DNA of 64,000 nucleotides from Leptospiraceae bacterium (GCA_026418015.1 JAOACE010000015.1:1-64000), one strand, 5' to 3'; numbered from the stretch's first letter, positions 1 through 9,632 are shown. The notes: generated by a model from the sequence alone, not told the origin. Made by a program: numbers and translations.

Positions 1-273
1 AGTATTCGCATCAATCCAACGATATGGAGTAAGTTATTTGATTCACGACGGTTTTTAGGGTATTCCATCAGTGCAATATTGAGGATCACCCTCGACTGGG
101 AGATGCAAGAAATGGGAAGAGACATAATTCCCTTGATACCCTTGCCAGAGATACAAGTACAGGATGTTGATTCTACTCAACATCTCCAAGAAATACAGAG
201 TTATGTTTATACAAAGACAGCCGATTATGAACCAAGAAAAATTTTTAGTATTTTTTGGGATCAATTCTATTGA
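1..273 (+). CDS. C-terminal part of an unrecognised protein (cut by window start)
   Basis: Frame 1 is open from the first base to a TGA at 271-273, giving about 90 residues of a protein whose start lies outside the window. The piece begins SIRINPTIWSKLF and contains an Arg-rich, helix-like stretch (DSRRFLGYSISAILRI) followed by an acidic tail. A TTG at 79 could serve as a start, but the reading frame and protein-like composition extend upstream of it, so a longer gene is more likely. I do not recognise the family. It vaguely resembles the short, helical, DNA-binding-like DUF1564 proteins of Leptospira, but I would not assign it on this evidence. It converges on recO with a 55-base AT-only gap. 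Confidence 0.5.
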   Translation, partial: SIRINPTIWSKLFDSRRFLGYSISAILRITLDWEMQEMGRDIIPLIPLPEIQVQDVDSTQHLQEIQSYVYTKTADYEPRKIFSIFWDQFY

Positions 274-328
274 TATATAAAAATATTTATAAATAAAATA
301 TAAATATATTTTTCACTTTTTCTTTTTC

Positions 329-1162
329 TTAATTCTGTAATAGATTTATTTTTTCATCCAACGGAAAAACTTCTTTTAGATAATGATTGATTTTATTTTC
401 TAGGGCATGAAACACATTTAAAAATTCTTCTTTTTTGATGTTGAATTGTTGAATTAAAAATATAAAATTATTTATAAAATTATTAAATTTATTTTCTGTT
501 ATGTTTTCTAAAATTTTTAAATAAAAAAAGTCAATTATATTAGATGTGGGATCACACTCTTTGCAATAAAAGTATAATCCTTCTTGCCATTTGGCTTTTT
601 CTTTAATCTTATTATTACAAGAAGAACATTTGCTTAAATCACCCACATAACCAGAAATCTTTAATAGTCTTACAGAAAAAAACAATAAAAATATTTCTTT
701 AAACGAAAGGTTCATTTGATTCAACAAAACCAATATTTCTTTTAGAGATTCATCATTTTTATAAAAGTTCTGTAAATAATTCAACCCCGACAATAAAAGT
801 ATATAAATGTCCTGAATTGTATGACTATCTGCAATAGATGCGTAATTACATAATTCTAACAAAATACTCAAAAAAACAAGTTTATCATAGTTATCTTTAA
901 GTTCATAATAGCGATTAATTAAATTGATTTCTTTGATTGTTTGAATTTCGCGCTCTTTTTTATCATAATAATTTAATTCAACCATATTTCCAATTTCAAC
1001 TATAACAGAACTTCTTTTCTTAGATTTTAATATTCCATAAACGATAAATTTTTTTCGAAGATAAACATGATCCGTTGTTTGGATGATTACATCAATGATT
1101 ACATCTTTTTCTTGGATGATATGCTTTTTTAAGATAATTCCTGTTGCTTTTTCTAACTTCAT
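329..1162 (-). CDS. recO: DNA repair protein RecO
   Basis: RecO helps RecR load RecA on SSB-coated single-stranded DNA in the RecFOR recombination pathway. The 277-residue protein has the family layout: an N-terminal OB-fold-like beta segment (about residues 1-80, starting KATGIILKKHIIQEKDVI), a helical middle, and a zinc-finger-like CSSCNNK ... FYCKEC pair near residues 180-205. RecO usually runs 230-270 residues, so the length fits. Its ATG overlaps the stop of the upstream response regulator by four bases (ATGA), so it is probably translationally coupled as the last gene of a four-gene minus-strand operon. RecO is poorly conserved in sequence, so the call rests on the zinc finger, size and N-terminus. 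Confidence 0.8.
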   Translation of the reverse strand: MKLEKATGIILKKHIIQEKDVIIDVIIQTTDHVYLRKKFIVYGILKSKKRSSVIVEIGNMVELNYYDKKEREIQTIKEINLINRYYELKDNYDKLVFLSILLELCNYASIADSHTIQDIYILLLSGLNYLQNFYKNDESLKEILVLLNQMNLSFKEIFLLFFSVRLLKISGYVGDLSKCSSCNNKIKEKAKWQEGLYFYCKECDPTSNIIDFFYLKILENITENKFNNFINNFIFLIQQFNIKKEEFLNVFHALENKINHYLKEVFPLDEKINLLQN

Positions 1163-2535
1163 TTGAAATTATATTCATTGATCTTTCTATAAAGGGTTCG
1201 CGAAGATATTCCTAATAATTCTGCTGTTTTTTCTCGGTTTCCATTCGTAAATTCTAAGTTTTTTTGAATGATAGCTTTTTCGTATTCTTCTAATGTTATA
1301 CCTGGGATAATTGTATCTACTAGGTTTCTTTTTGCTGTTGGAGATGCCCCTTTGAGTAATTCTTCTGGTAGATCATTAATGGTTAATGTATCATCTTGTG
1401 CTAGTATTACCATAGATTCTAAAACATTTTTAAATTGCCGAATATTTCCTGGCCAATCATAATTCTGAAAAAACTTTAAAACTTCAGGAGAAAGTTTTGT
1501 AATACTTTTCCCATATTTTTCGTTGAATTCTACGACAAAATGATTAAACAAAAGTATGATATCTTCTTTTCGCTCCCTTAAAGGTGGAAGTACTAATTTT
1601 GCAACAGCTAAACGATAATACAAGTCTTCGCGAAAGTTTCCTTTTTCTACTTCTTTTAGAAGATTTTTGTTTGTTGCTGCAATAATTCTTACATCAACTG
1701 GAATAGGTTTTGTTGATCCTACGCGAATAACAGATTTCTCTTCTATAACTCGCAATAGACGAACTTGGCTTTCTAAATCTAATTCTCCGATTTCGTCTAG
1801 AAAAATGGTTCCTCCGTTTGCAGCTTCGAATAACCCTGCTCGATCTTTATCCGCACCAGTATATGCTCCTTTTACAACACCAAAAAGTTCTGATTCAATC
1901 AAAGATTTAACAAGAGCTCCACAATTGATTTTTAAAAATGGTTTATCTTTTCTTAAAGAATTTTGATAAATAAAATTTGCTAATAGCTCTTTTCCAGTAC
2001 CAGATTCGCCTTCAATTAAAACAGTAATATCAGTAGGTGCTATTTGTTTTGCTTTTTCGATTACTTTTCTTATAGCAGGAGAGTTTCCTACGATGAATTC
2101 GCTTGTAGTTATTTCTGATAGTTTTCTTTTAAGCTCTTTATTTTCTTTTTGCAAAGAAAGATTTTCTAAGCATGATTGTATTTTATGAAGTAGATGTTGT
2201 AAATCGACTGGTTTTGTTAGATAATCCCATGCACCTGCTTTTAATGCTTGTACTGCACTTTCTACATCTGGTTGTCCAGTTAAAAAGATAAAAGGAATCG
2301 AAGAGTCGATTTTTTTTACGATATTTAAGATTTCTATTCCATTACCATCGGGTAGTTTTAAGTCGGATAATATTAAATCAATTTTATCTTTATTTTTATA
2401 AAATATTTCTAATGTTTCTTCTTTGTTTTTTGCTTCTATAACGTTGATTTGATGCATTTTTAAAAATTCTGTAATTCCTTCTCTAAAACTGTCGTTATCT
2501 TCTATGAATAAAATGGTTTTATTTTTCAATTTCAT
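1159..2535 (-). CDS. NtrC-family sigma-54 response regulator
   Basis: This is a cytoplasmic transcriptional activator of sigma-54 promoters, 458 residues. Residues 1-125 are a receiver with acidic pocket E12-D13, phospho-acceptor D58, T86 and K108. About 150-385 is the AAA+ domain with Walker A GESGTGKE, the sigma-54 contact loop GAYTGA (a common variant of GAFTGA) and Walker B GGTIFLDEIGE. The last 45 residues form a Fis-type helix-turn-helix (REKTAELLGISSRTLYRKI). It overlaps the upstream histidine kinase by 17 bases, which makes that kinase its likely partner, and overlaps recO downstream by 4. The target promoters cannot be told from this window, and I see no convincing -24/-12 site upstream of the operon. 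Confidence 0.92.
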   Translation of the reverse strand: MKLKNKTILFIEDNDSFREGITEFLKMHQINVIEAKNKEETLEIFYKNKDKIDLILSDLKLPDGNGIEILNIVKKIDSSIPFIFLTGQPDVESAVQALKAGAWDYLTKPVDLQHLLHKIQSCLENLSLQKENKELKRKLSEITTSEFIVGNSPAIRKVIEKAKQIAPTDITVLIEGESGTGKELLANFIYQNSLRKDKPFLKINCGALVKSLIESELFGVVKGAYTGADKDRAGLFEAANGGTIFLDEIGELDLESQVRLLRVIEEKSVIRVGSTKPIPVDVRIIAATNKNLLKEVEKGNFREDLYYRLAVAKLVLPPLRERKEDIILLFNHFVVEFNEKYGKSITKLSPEVLKFFQNYDWPGNIRQFKNVLESMVILAQDDTLTINDLPEELLKGASPTAKRNLVDTIIPGITLEEYEKAIIQKNLEFTNGNREKTAELLGISSRTLYRKINEYNFK

Positions 2536-3328
2536 TTCTCTGACCTTTTATTTCTTTTGTTATATCTTTAATGGATTTGGGATAAAAGTATATCGTAAAG
2601 ATTGTCCCTTCTTTTTCTTTAGAAATAAATTCGATCGAAGCGTTCATTTCTTCGACCATTTTTTTTACAAGTGCAAGACCTAATCCACTACCTTCTTGTT
2701 TTGTTGTAAAGAATGGTTCAAAAATTTTATGCTGTATATCTTGAGGAATTCCGGGACCATTATCTGCAATACGAAGGTAGGGTATATCGTTTTCTACACC
2801 AGTCGATATTTCTATCTTTCTTTTCTTTTCGTTGGAAGATTCGGAATAAAATGCTTGTATAGAGTTTATAATTAAATTAATCAATATTTGCTTAATAAAT
2901 ATGGGATCAATTTCCAGTTGGATGGGAATTTTCCCCGGATAAAAATAGATTTCTGCACCGACTTTATTTGCTTGTGGTTTTAACAAAGATATGATCGATG
3001 GAATTAATTCGTTCAATTCTTGGATGTGAAAGCTTCTTTTTTCGGAACGGATAATCTTTAAAAATTCTTGTAAAAGACGATTAAGGCTAATGATTTCTTT
3101 TTTTATGATCTGAATCCTGTTTAAAAGATTAGAACGTAGTTTTTCGTCTTCTACTAAATAGATTTCGTTTTCTAAAAGTTGTAGGTGTAAATGAATTGCA
3201 GCAAGAGGATTTTTGACTTCGTGTGCCAATCCTGCTGCAAGTACTGGTAATGTTTCGCTTTTTATCAAAGATAATTCTTGTATGGGCAATTCGTGTTCTT
3301 TTTCGCTTTTTGTAGGTTTTTTATTCAT
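2519..3328 (-). CDS. Soluble histidine kinase (NtrB-like)
   Basis: A 269-residue sensor kinase that presumably phosphorylates the NtrC-type regulator encoded directly downstream. The phospho-acceptor is H36 in the H-box AGLAHEVKNPLAAI. The N-box (LINLIINSIQAF), G1 box (IADNGPGIP), F-box (IFEPFFTTK) and G2 box (GSGLGLALVKK) are all present, so the kinase looks active. It has no membrane segment and only about 25 residues before the H-box, so there is no room for a sensory domain. The signal must come through a partner protein. The upstream gene, with which it overlaps by 8 bases, encodes a secreted VWA protein, but that is separated from this kinase by the inner membrane and no linking protein is visible. 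Confidence 0.9.
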   Translation of the reverse strand: MNKKPTKSEKEHELPIQELSLIKSETLPVLAAGLAHEVKNPLAAIHLHLQLLENEIYLVEDEKLRSNLLNRIQIIKKEIISLNRLLQEFLKIIRSEKRSFHIQELNELIPSIISLLKPQANKVGAEIYFYPGKIPIQLEIDPIFIKQILINLIINSIQAFYSESSNEKKRKIEISTGVENDIPYLRIADNGPGIPQDIQHKIFEPFFTTKQEGSGLGLALVKKMVEEMNASIEFISKEKEGTIFTIYFYPKSIKDITKEIKGQRNEIEK

Positions 3329-4859
3329 AACGTAAATCTAGTATTTGTACAAAAAAGAAATAGATATCTTCGGATGAGATTTCTCTTTTCTCTAATTCTT
3401 TAAATTTTAATAAAAACAATTTAGGAATTTCTTTTTGTTCTGGCAATAAAATTTTGTCTAATACATTTTGAACTCCATTCATATCTTTATAGAAAGATAG
3501 ACCAATATAAAAATTTTCTTTTGTGTTTTTGTATTCAAGAAGTTTATTTAAAAGAGTTCTATCCGATAAACGGATCCATAAAGCTTTTGTGCTGTCTTTT
3601 AATAAAATTTTAAAATAAAGTTTATTTGCTTGTTCTTTTTTGGATGTTTTTAAAATTATACGTTCTATATCAGTTTTAATAGAGCTTCCATATACAAGTT
3701 TTGTTTTGTTTTTTCTTGCATAAGCACTACATAAGAGATCCATGTTTAATTCTTCTGGTGTATAGTGATATAGGTCTAACATAGCACATTCATTTAGTTC
3801 ATTTATACCACGTAGAAAATCATCTTCGCGTTCTTCATTACATAAATAAATAGAACGTCCCATACGAATAAAAGAAAAACGACTACCATCAGAATAACCA
3901 CAAACTCTTGCATATTTTACAGGAAGAATTTCTACATTCGATAAGTTCTTAAAATTTTCGATTTCTATCCATTTATCTATTTCTAGTTTATAGGTTTGAA
4001 ATATTTTGATTTTTATCCCTTGATTAGAAATTTGTTTTAGTTGTACACCTAATTCACGAAAGGACTTGGCGTTTTTATCGAAAGAATCAAAAAAAATCCA
4101 AAGTTCCGATTCAAAAGGGATTAATTCTTTTTGGATTTGATTTAAAGCATAAAGTAAATCCTTTGTTGAAAGTTCACCAGAGCCAAAGAGTTGACTTGTG
4201 TTAGAAACCAAAATCAAATTGTTATTTTGTATTTTATAAATATTCATGACTTCAGGATTAAGACTATTTTTTAGGACAGGGAACAATGTTTCCATTGAGC
4301 CAGAACCATCTACCAATACGAAAATCTTATTTTCTTTGGTAAATTGAGAATTCCATCTTTTATAAAAAAGATTTTCTGGTAAAAAAGGAAGGATTTTACT
4401 TATGTTCTTTTTTAAATCCCTTTGTAGTTTAAATTCATTTGTCGTAATTTGCGAAGAATATAATTTTTGCATAGTTCGACAAGAAAACACGGATTGATAG
4501 ATTTTTATGTTATCTTTCGAGTAAAAATATGCTTCTCCCACCAAAAAATGAGAAAATAGGTTCTTCGAACAGATTTTCATCATTTGAACTTTTGCTTCTA
4601 GTTCTACTAAGCCCTCTCGAAATTCTGGATAATTTTCGTTTATATAAGAAGATTCCAAAAATTCATGTTGATATAATGTCTTTGATAAAAATATTGTAGC
4701 ATCTTGAAATAATAAAGGTAATTCGGTTTCTGGATGTGGAGTTGGATTTTCGATTTGAATGTTGACCCTAAAAGGAAAAATCGCAATTTTTTCGGGAAAT
4801 GTTTGTCCAAAAAGAGAGATAGCATAAAAAAAGAGAATCATTATTTTCGATATCTTCAT
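3321..4859 (-). CDS. Exported von Willebrand factor A domain protein
   Basis: A 512-residue protein with an N-terminal signal peptide (MKISKIMILFFYAISLFGQ) and therefore probably periplasmic or outer-membrane associated. Residues 20-160 look like a beta-rich domain of the kind that builds a TolB/CsgG-like 'IAIFPF' start. A VWA domain follows from about residue 178, with the metal-ion MIDAS motif DGSGS at 184-188. The remaining 250 residues have no family I recognise but contain several Cys residues. VWA domains bind protein ligands through a divalent metal; the ligand is unknown here. It is the first gene of the operon with a histidine kinase, an NtrC-type regulator and recO (8-base overlap with the kinase). 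Its 5' end overlaps the divergent lipoprotein gene. Confidence 0.72.
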   Translation of the reverse strand: MKISKIMILFFYAISLFGQTFPEKIAIFPFRVNIQIENPTPHPETELPLLFQDATIFLSKTLYQHEFLESSYINENYPEFREGLVELEAKVQMMKICSKNLFSHFLVGEAYFYSKDNIKIYQSVFSCRTMQKLYSSQITTNEFKLQRDLKKNISKILPFLPENLFYKRWNSQFTKENKIFVLVDGSGSMETLFPVLKNSLNPEVMNIYKIQNNNLILVSNTSQLFGSGELSTKDLLYALNQIQKELIPFESELWIFFDSFDKNAKSFRELGVQLKQISNQGIKIKIFQTYKLEIDKWIEIENFKNLSNVEILPVKYARVCGYSDGSRFSFIRMGRSIYLCNEEREDDFLRGINELNECAMLDLYHYTPEELNMDLLCSAYARKNKTKLVYGSSIKTDIERIILKTSKKEQANKLYFKILLKDSTKALWIRLSDRTLLNKLLEYKNTKENFYIGLSFYKDMNGVQNVLDKILLPEQKEIPKLFLLKFKELEKREISSEDIYFFFVQILDLRYE

Positions 4860-5243
4860 TTATTTTTGGTTTTTTTATTGATAAATGTTTGTCAAACAGA
4901 TAAAAAAAAGAGTTACAATGATTATCTATATGATTTTTTTTATGGGGAGAATTATCTTCAGATTATGGGAGAAGCAAGATTTCAGGATAAATCTTTAAGA
5001 TCTTACGAAGAAAACCTAAAACAATGTGTAAAAGAAGCAAAAGTTCATGCAGACAGTAAATGGTTAGGGGTTACAGAAAAATACATAGAATCCCAAAGAT
5101 TATGGCATGATCGTCTAAAAAGTAACTATTATTCTATATGGAAGAAATGCTTTGACGAAGCAACCATAAAAGAAGTGATTCCCATTTACCCAGATCGATG
5201 TAAAATTATCGTACATTATTATTGTGATCCTCAAAAATGGTAA
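4803..5243 (+). CDS. Putative lipoprotein, function unknown
   Basis: The reading frame is open from 4734, but a TTG at 4803 gives the best start: a basic n-region (SKKRDSIKKEN), a hydrophobic stretch (HLFLVFLLINV) and a Cys at the position expected of a spirochaetal lipobox. The mature part, about 115 residues, is charged and carries Cys in CVKEAK, KKCFDEA, DRCKI and YYCDP, suggesting disulfides outside the cytoplasm. No family is recognised. There is no ATG near the signal region and the ribosome-binding site is weak, so the start is uncertain. Whichever start is used, the 5' end overlaps the divergent VWA gene by more than 50 bases. Confidence 0.6.
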   Translation: MSKKRDSIKKENHYFRYLHLFLVFLLINVCQTDKKKSYNDYLYDFFYGENYLQIMGEARFQDKSLRSYEENLKQCVKEAKVHADSKWLGVTEKYIESQRLWHDRLKSNYYSIWKKCFDEATIKEVIPIYPDRCKIIVHYYCDPQKW

Positions 5244-5307
5244 ACGATAATATTTTTATAAAAATTATATAATAAAATTTTAATATTATTTGTTTATCAA
5301 AAGTAAT

Positions 5308-8070
5308 TTATTCTTGTTGTTTTAATATTTCTTCTAATTGTTGCATGTATTCTCCAAATCTTTTCCAATTTCCTTTTTGTAGTTCTTCTTTTGCTCTTTG
5401 TAAAATTAGATAAGCTGGGTGAATTTTTTTGGTTTGTTTGTTTTCGTCTTTGGCTATTTCTGTGTTCGAAGAAAGTAATCTTTCTAATGCATTTTCTAAA
5501 CTTTCTGACATCGCTAAAGAAGTTCCACTTGCAACGATGATTCGTTTTAATTCGGGGAAAGGAGATTGAGACGCTTGTAGATAAATGGGTTCTATGTATA
5601 AAAGCGTATCTTTGATGGGATAGATCAAAAGATTGCCTCGTATAACATTGCTGCCTTGTTGGTTCCACAACGTTAAATCTTTGGATATTTCTGCATCTTG
5701 ATCAATTCTTGATTCAATTTGCATTGGTCCATAAATTTGTTTTGTGCGCGGTATTTCGTATACGATAATTTCGCCATAGTTATTGTTATAATCGCATCGT
5801 ACAGCCATCCAAGCAATCAAATTCTGTTTATTATTCGGAACAAAAGGAAGCATTAAAACAGTTTCTAAATTTTTAGAACCATTTTCCAGCTTTAAAATCG
5901 CATAATAGGGTTCTACAATTTTTTCTTTGTCGTAAACAATTTCTTTGGGGATCTGCCAACGATCTTCTCTTGTATAGAAGATTTTTGCATCATTCATGTG
6001 GTAGTCGGTGTAAAGAACTGATTGTAAAAAAAATAAAGATTCTGGATAACGAATATGAGCTAATAGTTGCTTTGGAAATTCATTTTTTGACAAAATCAAA
6101 CCAGGATAAATCTTTTTGTACGTTTCTATAATGGGATCATCATCGAACTGATAAAAAAAGATTTTTCCATCGTAAGCGTCGATTACCACTTTGATAGAAT
6201 TTCGGATATAATTTAATTCATCGATCTTACTAAAATCAGAATTTTCGTCTATATCGTACAATATTTCGTATGGTTGAACCTTTTTACTGTAAGGAAAATT
6301 CGACGAAACTGTATAAGCATCTAATATCCAATAGAGTTTACCATCTTTTCCTATTACAATATAGGGATCCGAATCATACACTAAAAAAGGAGCTAATTTT
6401 TTTACTGCTTCTTGAATTTGTCGATAAATCAAAATTCGCGAATCTGGTTTAATATATTCAGAAATAAGGATTTTCCATGTATCGTATTTTAATGCAATGA
6501 TGAATTTACGAAGTCCAGAACCAATCTGAATACCACCACTTCCTTGGTATTGAGTAGGTCGATTTTCGTTTTCTGTTGGATAATCAATTTCTTCGAAGGA
6601 AGTGTTAACAATCACATAATGTTTTGTTAATTCACCAAAGTAGATTTCTGGTCTTTTGATTTCTGGTAAATCAGGGATTTGACTTTTGGGAGGAAAATCC
6701 TTAACCCACAATTCTGGCAATCCTTCGGAATTTACGATGTTCGAAGGAGCAATTACAACACCATAACCATGCGTATATTGTAGATGCAAAGGAATCCATT
6801 GTTTAGCTTGGGGAGGTAGTTTAGAAATATCGAGTTCGCGAGCTGCAATAAGAATTTGTCTTGGTATACCATTTACTTCGTATCGATCTACATCTACATC
6901 ATTAAATTCGTAATATAATCGTATTTCTTGTAATTGCTTAAAAGTTTGTTTGATTGGCCGATAATCCCATAGGCGAATATTGTTTATAATGTCTTGATTT
7001 TCTTTAATGGTTTGTAAATCTAAATTTTTTTTAAAATCTATGGTAGATGTTTTGATTTTATCTAGTTGATAAGCAATTCGCGTAAATTTAATATCGTTCT
7101 CGATAAAGTCTTTTTCTGCGATAAATTCGTTCGGTTTAACTCGAATTGACTGTAAAATCGATGGATAAATGCCTATACCAATAACGTAGATCCCTATAAA
7201 TGCTATAAGTAAAATTGTAGGAATTTTCCAATTACGAAATAAATAACCAGTTATAAGTCCGATTCCGATAAAAAAGCTTATAAAAGATAGAATTTTATAA
7301 ATAGGAATTTTCGCGTAAATATCAATATAAGAAGCCCCGGATACAACACTAGAAGAACCATCAATCATTAAATAATAATTTTTTAAGTAAAATTTTACAG
7401 AAATAGCGATGATAAACATGCCAATCAAGATAAAAGCTAATAAACCAAAACGGATCATTATATCTTTTTTGCGATAGATCCCACTGATGTTCGCGATTTG
7501 AACTGGTAAATAAAACATGGCTAAAATATAGATTAAGTTAAAAAATATTAGAACCTGTATCCATTTTATTAAAAAACCATAAAAAGGAAGTTTTAGTAAA
7601 TAAAAGCTGATATCTTTGTTTAAAATAGGATCAGCCAAGCCCATATCCTGAGAATGATACCATAACAAAAAATCAAATCCATGTCTGGCGAAGCTATCCC
7701 CATGGATAAAGTACGCGTTAAAAATTGCTACTGTGATAAAAATTACGCGAAATGTCAAAGTAAATGCATTTTTAGGATAGATTTTTGCAAGGTTGATAGT
7801 AGAAATATAGTAAAATACAAGATAAAATGCTAATGCGATAACAAATCCAAGCATTTGGAATTTATAAGTTAATGTAAGATTCGTCCAAAAAACCTGTGTT
7901 TGATTCTGGGATTCAAACCACAAATAATCAATGTAGTAATCACGCATCGAAAATACAATTGCAAAAAAAATCACTATACCTAAAAGAATTGTTATAAGGA
8001 ATCTATTTTTTAGATAATTCAAAAAATTCATCAATAACATATTAATTTTTGATTTTTGATTTTTCAACAC
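5308..8070 (-). CDS. UPF0182 family membrane protein
   Basis: A 920-residue protein of the UPF0182 family, which is conserved in actinobacteria, cyanobacteria and spirochaetes and has no established function. The first 320 residues hold about seven hydrophobic membrane segments (for example FLITILLGIVIFFAIVFSM and the segment before MFYLPVQIANISGIYRK). The rest is a large extracytoplasmic domain with family-typical text such as IPLHLQYTHGYGVVIAP and PEIYFGELTKHYVIVNT. The C-terminus is a charged helical tail. The longest frame starts at a TTG at 8070; ATGs at 8040 and 8031 are equally possible and none has a clear ribosome-binding site. It stands alone between convergent and divergent neighbours. 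Confidence 0.9.
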   Translation of the reverse strand: MLKNQKSKINMLLMNFLNYLKNRFLITILLGIVIFFAIVFSMRDYYIDYLWFESQNQTQVFWTNLTLTYKFQMLGFVIALAFYLVFYYISTINLAKIYPKNAFTLTFRVIFITVAIFNAYFIHGDSFARHGFDFLLWYHSQDMGLADPILNKDISFYLLKLPFYGFLIKWIQVLIFFNLIYILAMFYLPVQIANISGIYRKKDIMIRFGLLAFILIGMFIIAISVKFYLKNYYLMIDGSSSVVSGASYIDIYAKIPIYKILSFISFFIGIGLITGYLFRNWKIPTILLIAFIGIYVIGIGIYPSILQSIRVKPNEFIAEKDFIENDIKFTRIAYQLDKIKTSTIDFKKNLDLQTIKENQDIINNIRLWDYRPIKQTFKQLQEIRLYYEFNDVDVDRYEVNGIPRQILIAARELDISKLPPQAKQWIPLHLQYTHGYGVVIAPSNIVNSEGLPELWVKDFPPKSQIPDLPEIKRPEIYFGELTKHYVIVNTSFEEIDYPTENENRPTQYQGSGGIQIGSGLRKFIIALKYDTWKILISEYIKPDSRILIYRQIQEAVKKLAPFLVYDSDPYIVIGKDGKLYWILDAYTVSSNFPYSKKVQPYEILYDIDENSDFSKIDELNYIRNSIKVVIDAYDGKIFFYQFDDDPIIETYKKIYPGLILSKNEFPKQLLAHIRYPESLFFLQSVLYTDYHMNDAKIFYTREDRWQIPKEIVYDKEKIVEPYYAILKLENGSKNLETVLMLPFVPNNKQNLIAWMAVRCDYNNNYGEIIVYEIPRTKQIYGPMQIESRIDQDAEISKDLTLWNQQGSNVIRGNLLIYPIKDTLLYIEPIYLQASQSPFPELKRIIVASGTSLAMSESLENALERLLSSNTEIAKDENKQTKKIHPAYLILQRAKEELQKGNWKRFGEYMQQLEEILKQQE

Positions 8071-8182
8071 AAAATCTATCTATAACATCGAAGATGAATT
8101 CAATTATTCCAAATAGAATATTTAAAATTATATATTATAAAAAAATGATTGTAATTCAAACTAAGTGATTAAGTTAGTTCCA

Positions 8183-8545
8183 ATGAAGATAAAACACTTT
8201 ATTTTTACTATGTTATTAATACTTGGTTTGCAAGTAGTGGTGGGTTGTGGAAAAAAAGAAAATGCAAATTTGCAAGAATACGAAAATAGTGCAAAACAGC
8301 TTTGCGATAAATTGATTTCTTGTGTTGTAGAACCCATGAAAGGTCAAGCTATGGCTATGAATGTGGAAGTCGATGCATTCAAAAAACAATGCGAAAAAAG
8401 TATTATCAAGGCTTTACAAGAAAATAAAATTCCTCAGTTTAAACCTTGTGTAGACGCTATTTCCAATGCAACATGCGAACAAATTCAAAAAAATCAAATC
8501 GAGGCTTGTACATCCATCAATCAATTAATTCTTACTCAACCATAA
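8183..8545 (+). CDS. Small Cys-rich lipoprotein
   Basis: A 120-residue protein starting MKIKHFIFTMLLILGL with a lipobox VVGC, so it is probably lipidated and anchored in a membrane. The mature domain is helical and has regularly placed cysteines (KQLCDKLISC, KKQCEKS, FKPCVDA, ATCEQ, EACTS), which suggests a disulfide-braced helical bundle. Similar short six- to eight-Cys lipoproteins are frequent in Leptospira, but I cannot name the family. An upstream in-frame GTG at 8165 would add six residues; the ATG at 8183 gives the more typical signal peptide. It lies 18 bases before the SMP-30-like gene and may be co-transcribed with it. Confidence 0.7.
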   Translation: MKIKHFIFTMLLILGLQVVVGCGKKENANLQEYENSAKQLCDKLISCVVEPMKGQAMAMNVEVDAFKKQCEKSIIKALQENKIPQFKPCVDAISNATCEQIQKNQIEACTSINQLILTQP

Positions 8546-8563
8546 AAATTTAAAGGGGGAGTT

Positions 8564-9631
8564 ATGCGAAAGCTTATATTAATCGTTTTAATTTTTATCG
8601 CGTTATATCTTATTCTTCGTTCTGTTTCTAGGATAGATTCTGTTGGATACAATCCGCCTCCTATTCCAGAGCTAAAAGGTGTATTTGAACCAAATAAAAG
8701 ATTGTTGAACGCGGAAAAGATGGTTTTATCCAAAGGAACTGGCGCAGAAGATGTAGAAGTCGATAACGAAGGAAATATCTATACAGGATTAGAAAATGGG
8801 TTAATAGTAAAAGTATCTTTTAATAAAAGCGAAGAAGTGATTGCAAATACGGGAGGTCGCCCCTTTGGCCTTCGATTTGGTGGAGATGGGAATCTATATG
8901 TTGCAGATGGAATCAAGGGATTGTTAAAAATCGATTTTAAAAACAATTATAAAATAGAAGTTCTTACAAACGAAGCAGATGGAATTCCTTTTCGCTTTAC
9001 AGATCACTTGGATGTTGCAAGCGATGGAAAAATCTATTTTACAGATGCAAGTTCTAAATATGGACCGGGAGAATATTTGTACGATTTGTTAGAATCAAGA
9101 CCTTATGGAAGATTTCTGGTATATGATCCAAAAACGAAAAAAACGACAACATTGATGAAAGATTTATATTTTTCTAATGGTGTGGCATTATCCAAAGATG
9201 AATCTTTTGTTTTAGTGAACGAAACCTATCGATATAGGATTTGGCGTTATTGGTTAAAAGGCAAAAAGAAAGACACTTACGAAGTATTTTACGAAAATTT
9301 ACCTGGTTTTCCTGATAATCTAAGGACTTCTCCAGAGGGTGATTTTTGGCTATGCCTATTCACAAAAAGAAATAAGATGATGGACTTAATCCATCCTTAT
9401 CCCTCCTTTAAAAATATTTTATCTACATTACCTAAGTTTCTTTGGCCTAAGCCAGCAAAATATGGATTTATTGTAAAGTTAGATTCTAATGGGAATGTAA
9501 TCGAAACACTACAAAATCCTGATACCGAAGAACCCAAATTTGTTATAATTACTGGTGTAAAAGAACATAACAATTATCTTTATTTTGCAAGTCTTTACGG
9601 AAATTGGATTGGAAGGTTAAAATTACGATAA
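8564..9631 (+). CDS. SMP-30/strictosidine synthase-like beta-propeller protein
   Basis: A 355-residue membrane-anchored protein. The N-terminus is one hydrophobic helix (LILIVLIFIALYLILRSV) with no cleavage site. From about residue 45 there are repeated propeller blades (GAEDVEVDNEGNIYTG, GRPFGLRFGGDGNLYVAD, HLDVASDGKIYFTDASS, FSNGVALSKDESFVLV) matching the strictosidine synthase / APMAP group of calcium-dependent six-bladed propellers. Members act as lactonases or arylesterases. Plant strictosidine synthase activity is not implied, and the substrate here is unknown. A strong ribosome-binding site (AAAGGGGG) precedes the ATG. The gene ends at a perfect hairpin shared with the convergent DUF3332 gene. 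Confidence 0.85.
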   Translation: MRKLILIVLIFIALYLILRSVSRIDSVGYNPPPIPELKGVFEPNKRLLNAEKMVLSKGTGAEDVEVDNEGNIYTGLENGLIVKVSFNKSEEVIANTGGRPFGLRFGGDGNLYVADGIKGLLKIDFKNNYKIEVLTNEADGIPFRFTDHLDVASDGKIYFTDASSKYGPGEYLYDLLESRPYGRFLVYDPKTKKTTTLMKDLYFSNGVALSKDESFVLVNETYRYRIWRYWLKGKKKDTYEVFYENLPGFPDNLRTSPEGDFWLCLFTKRNKMMDLIHPYPSFKNILSTLPKFLWPKPAKYGFIVKLDSNGNVIETLQNPDTEEPKFVIITGVKEHNNYLYFASLYGNWIGRLKLR

Positions 9632-9632
9632 A

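Noticed and set aside
1268-1966. Plus-strand ORFs opposite the NtrC-type regulator
   Set aside because: They mirror the codon pattern of the conserved regulator on the other strand and have no ribosome-binding site or family features.
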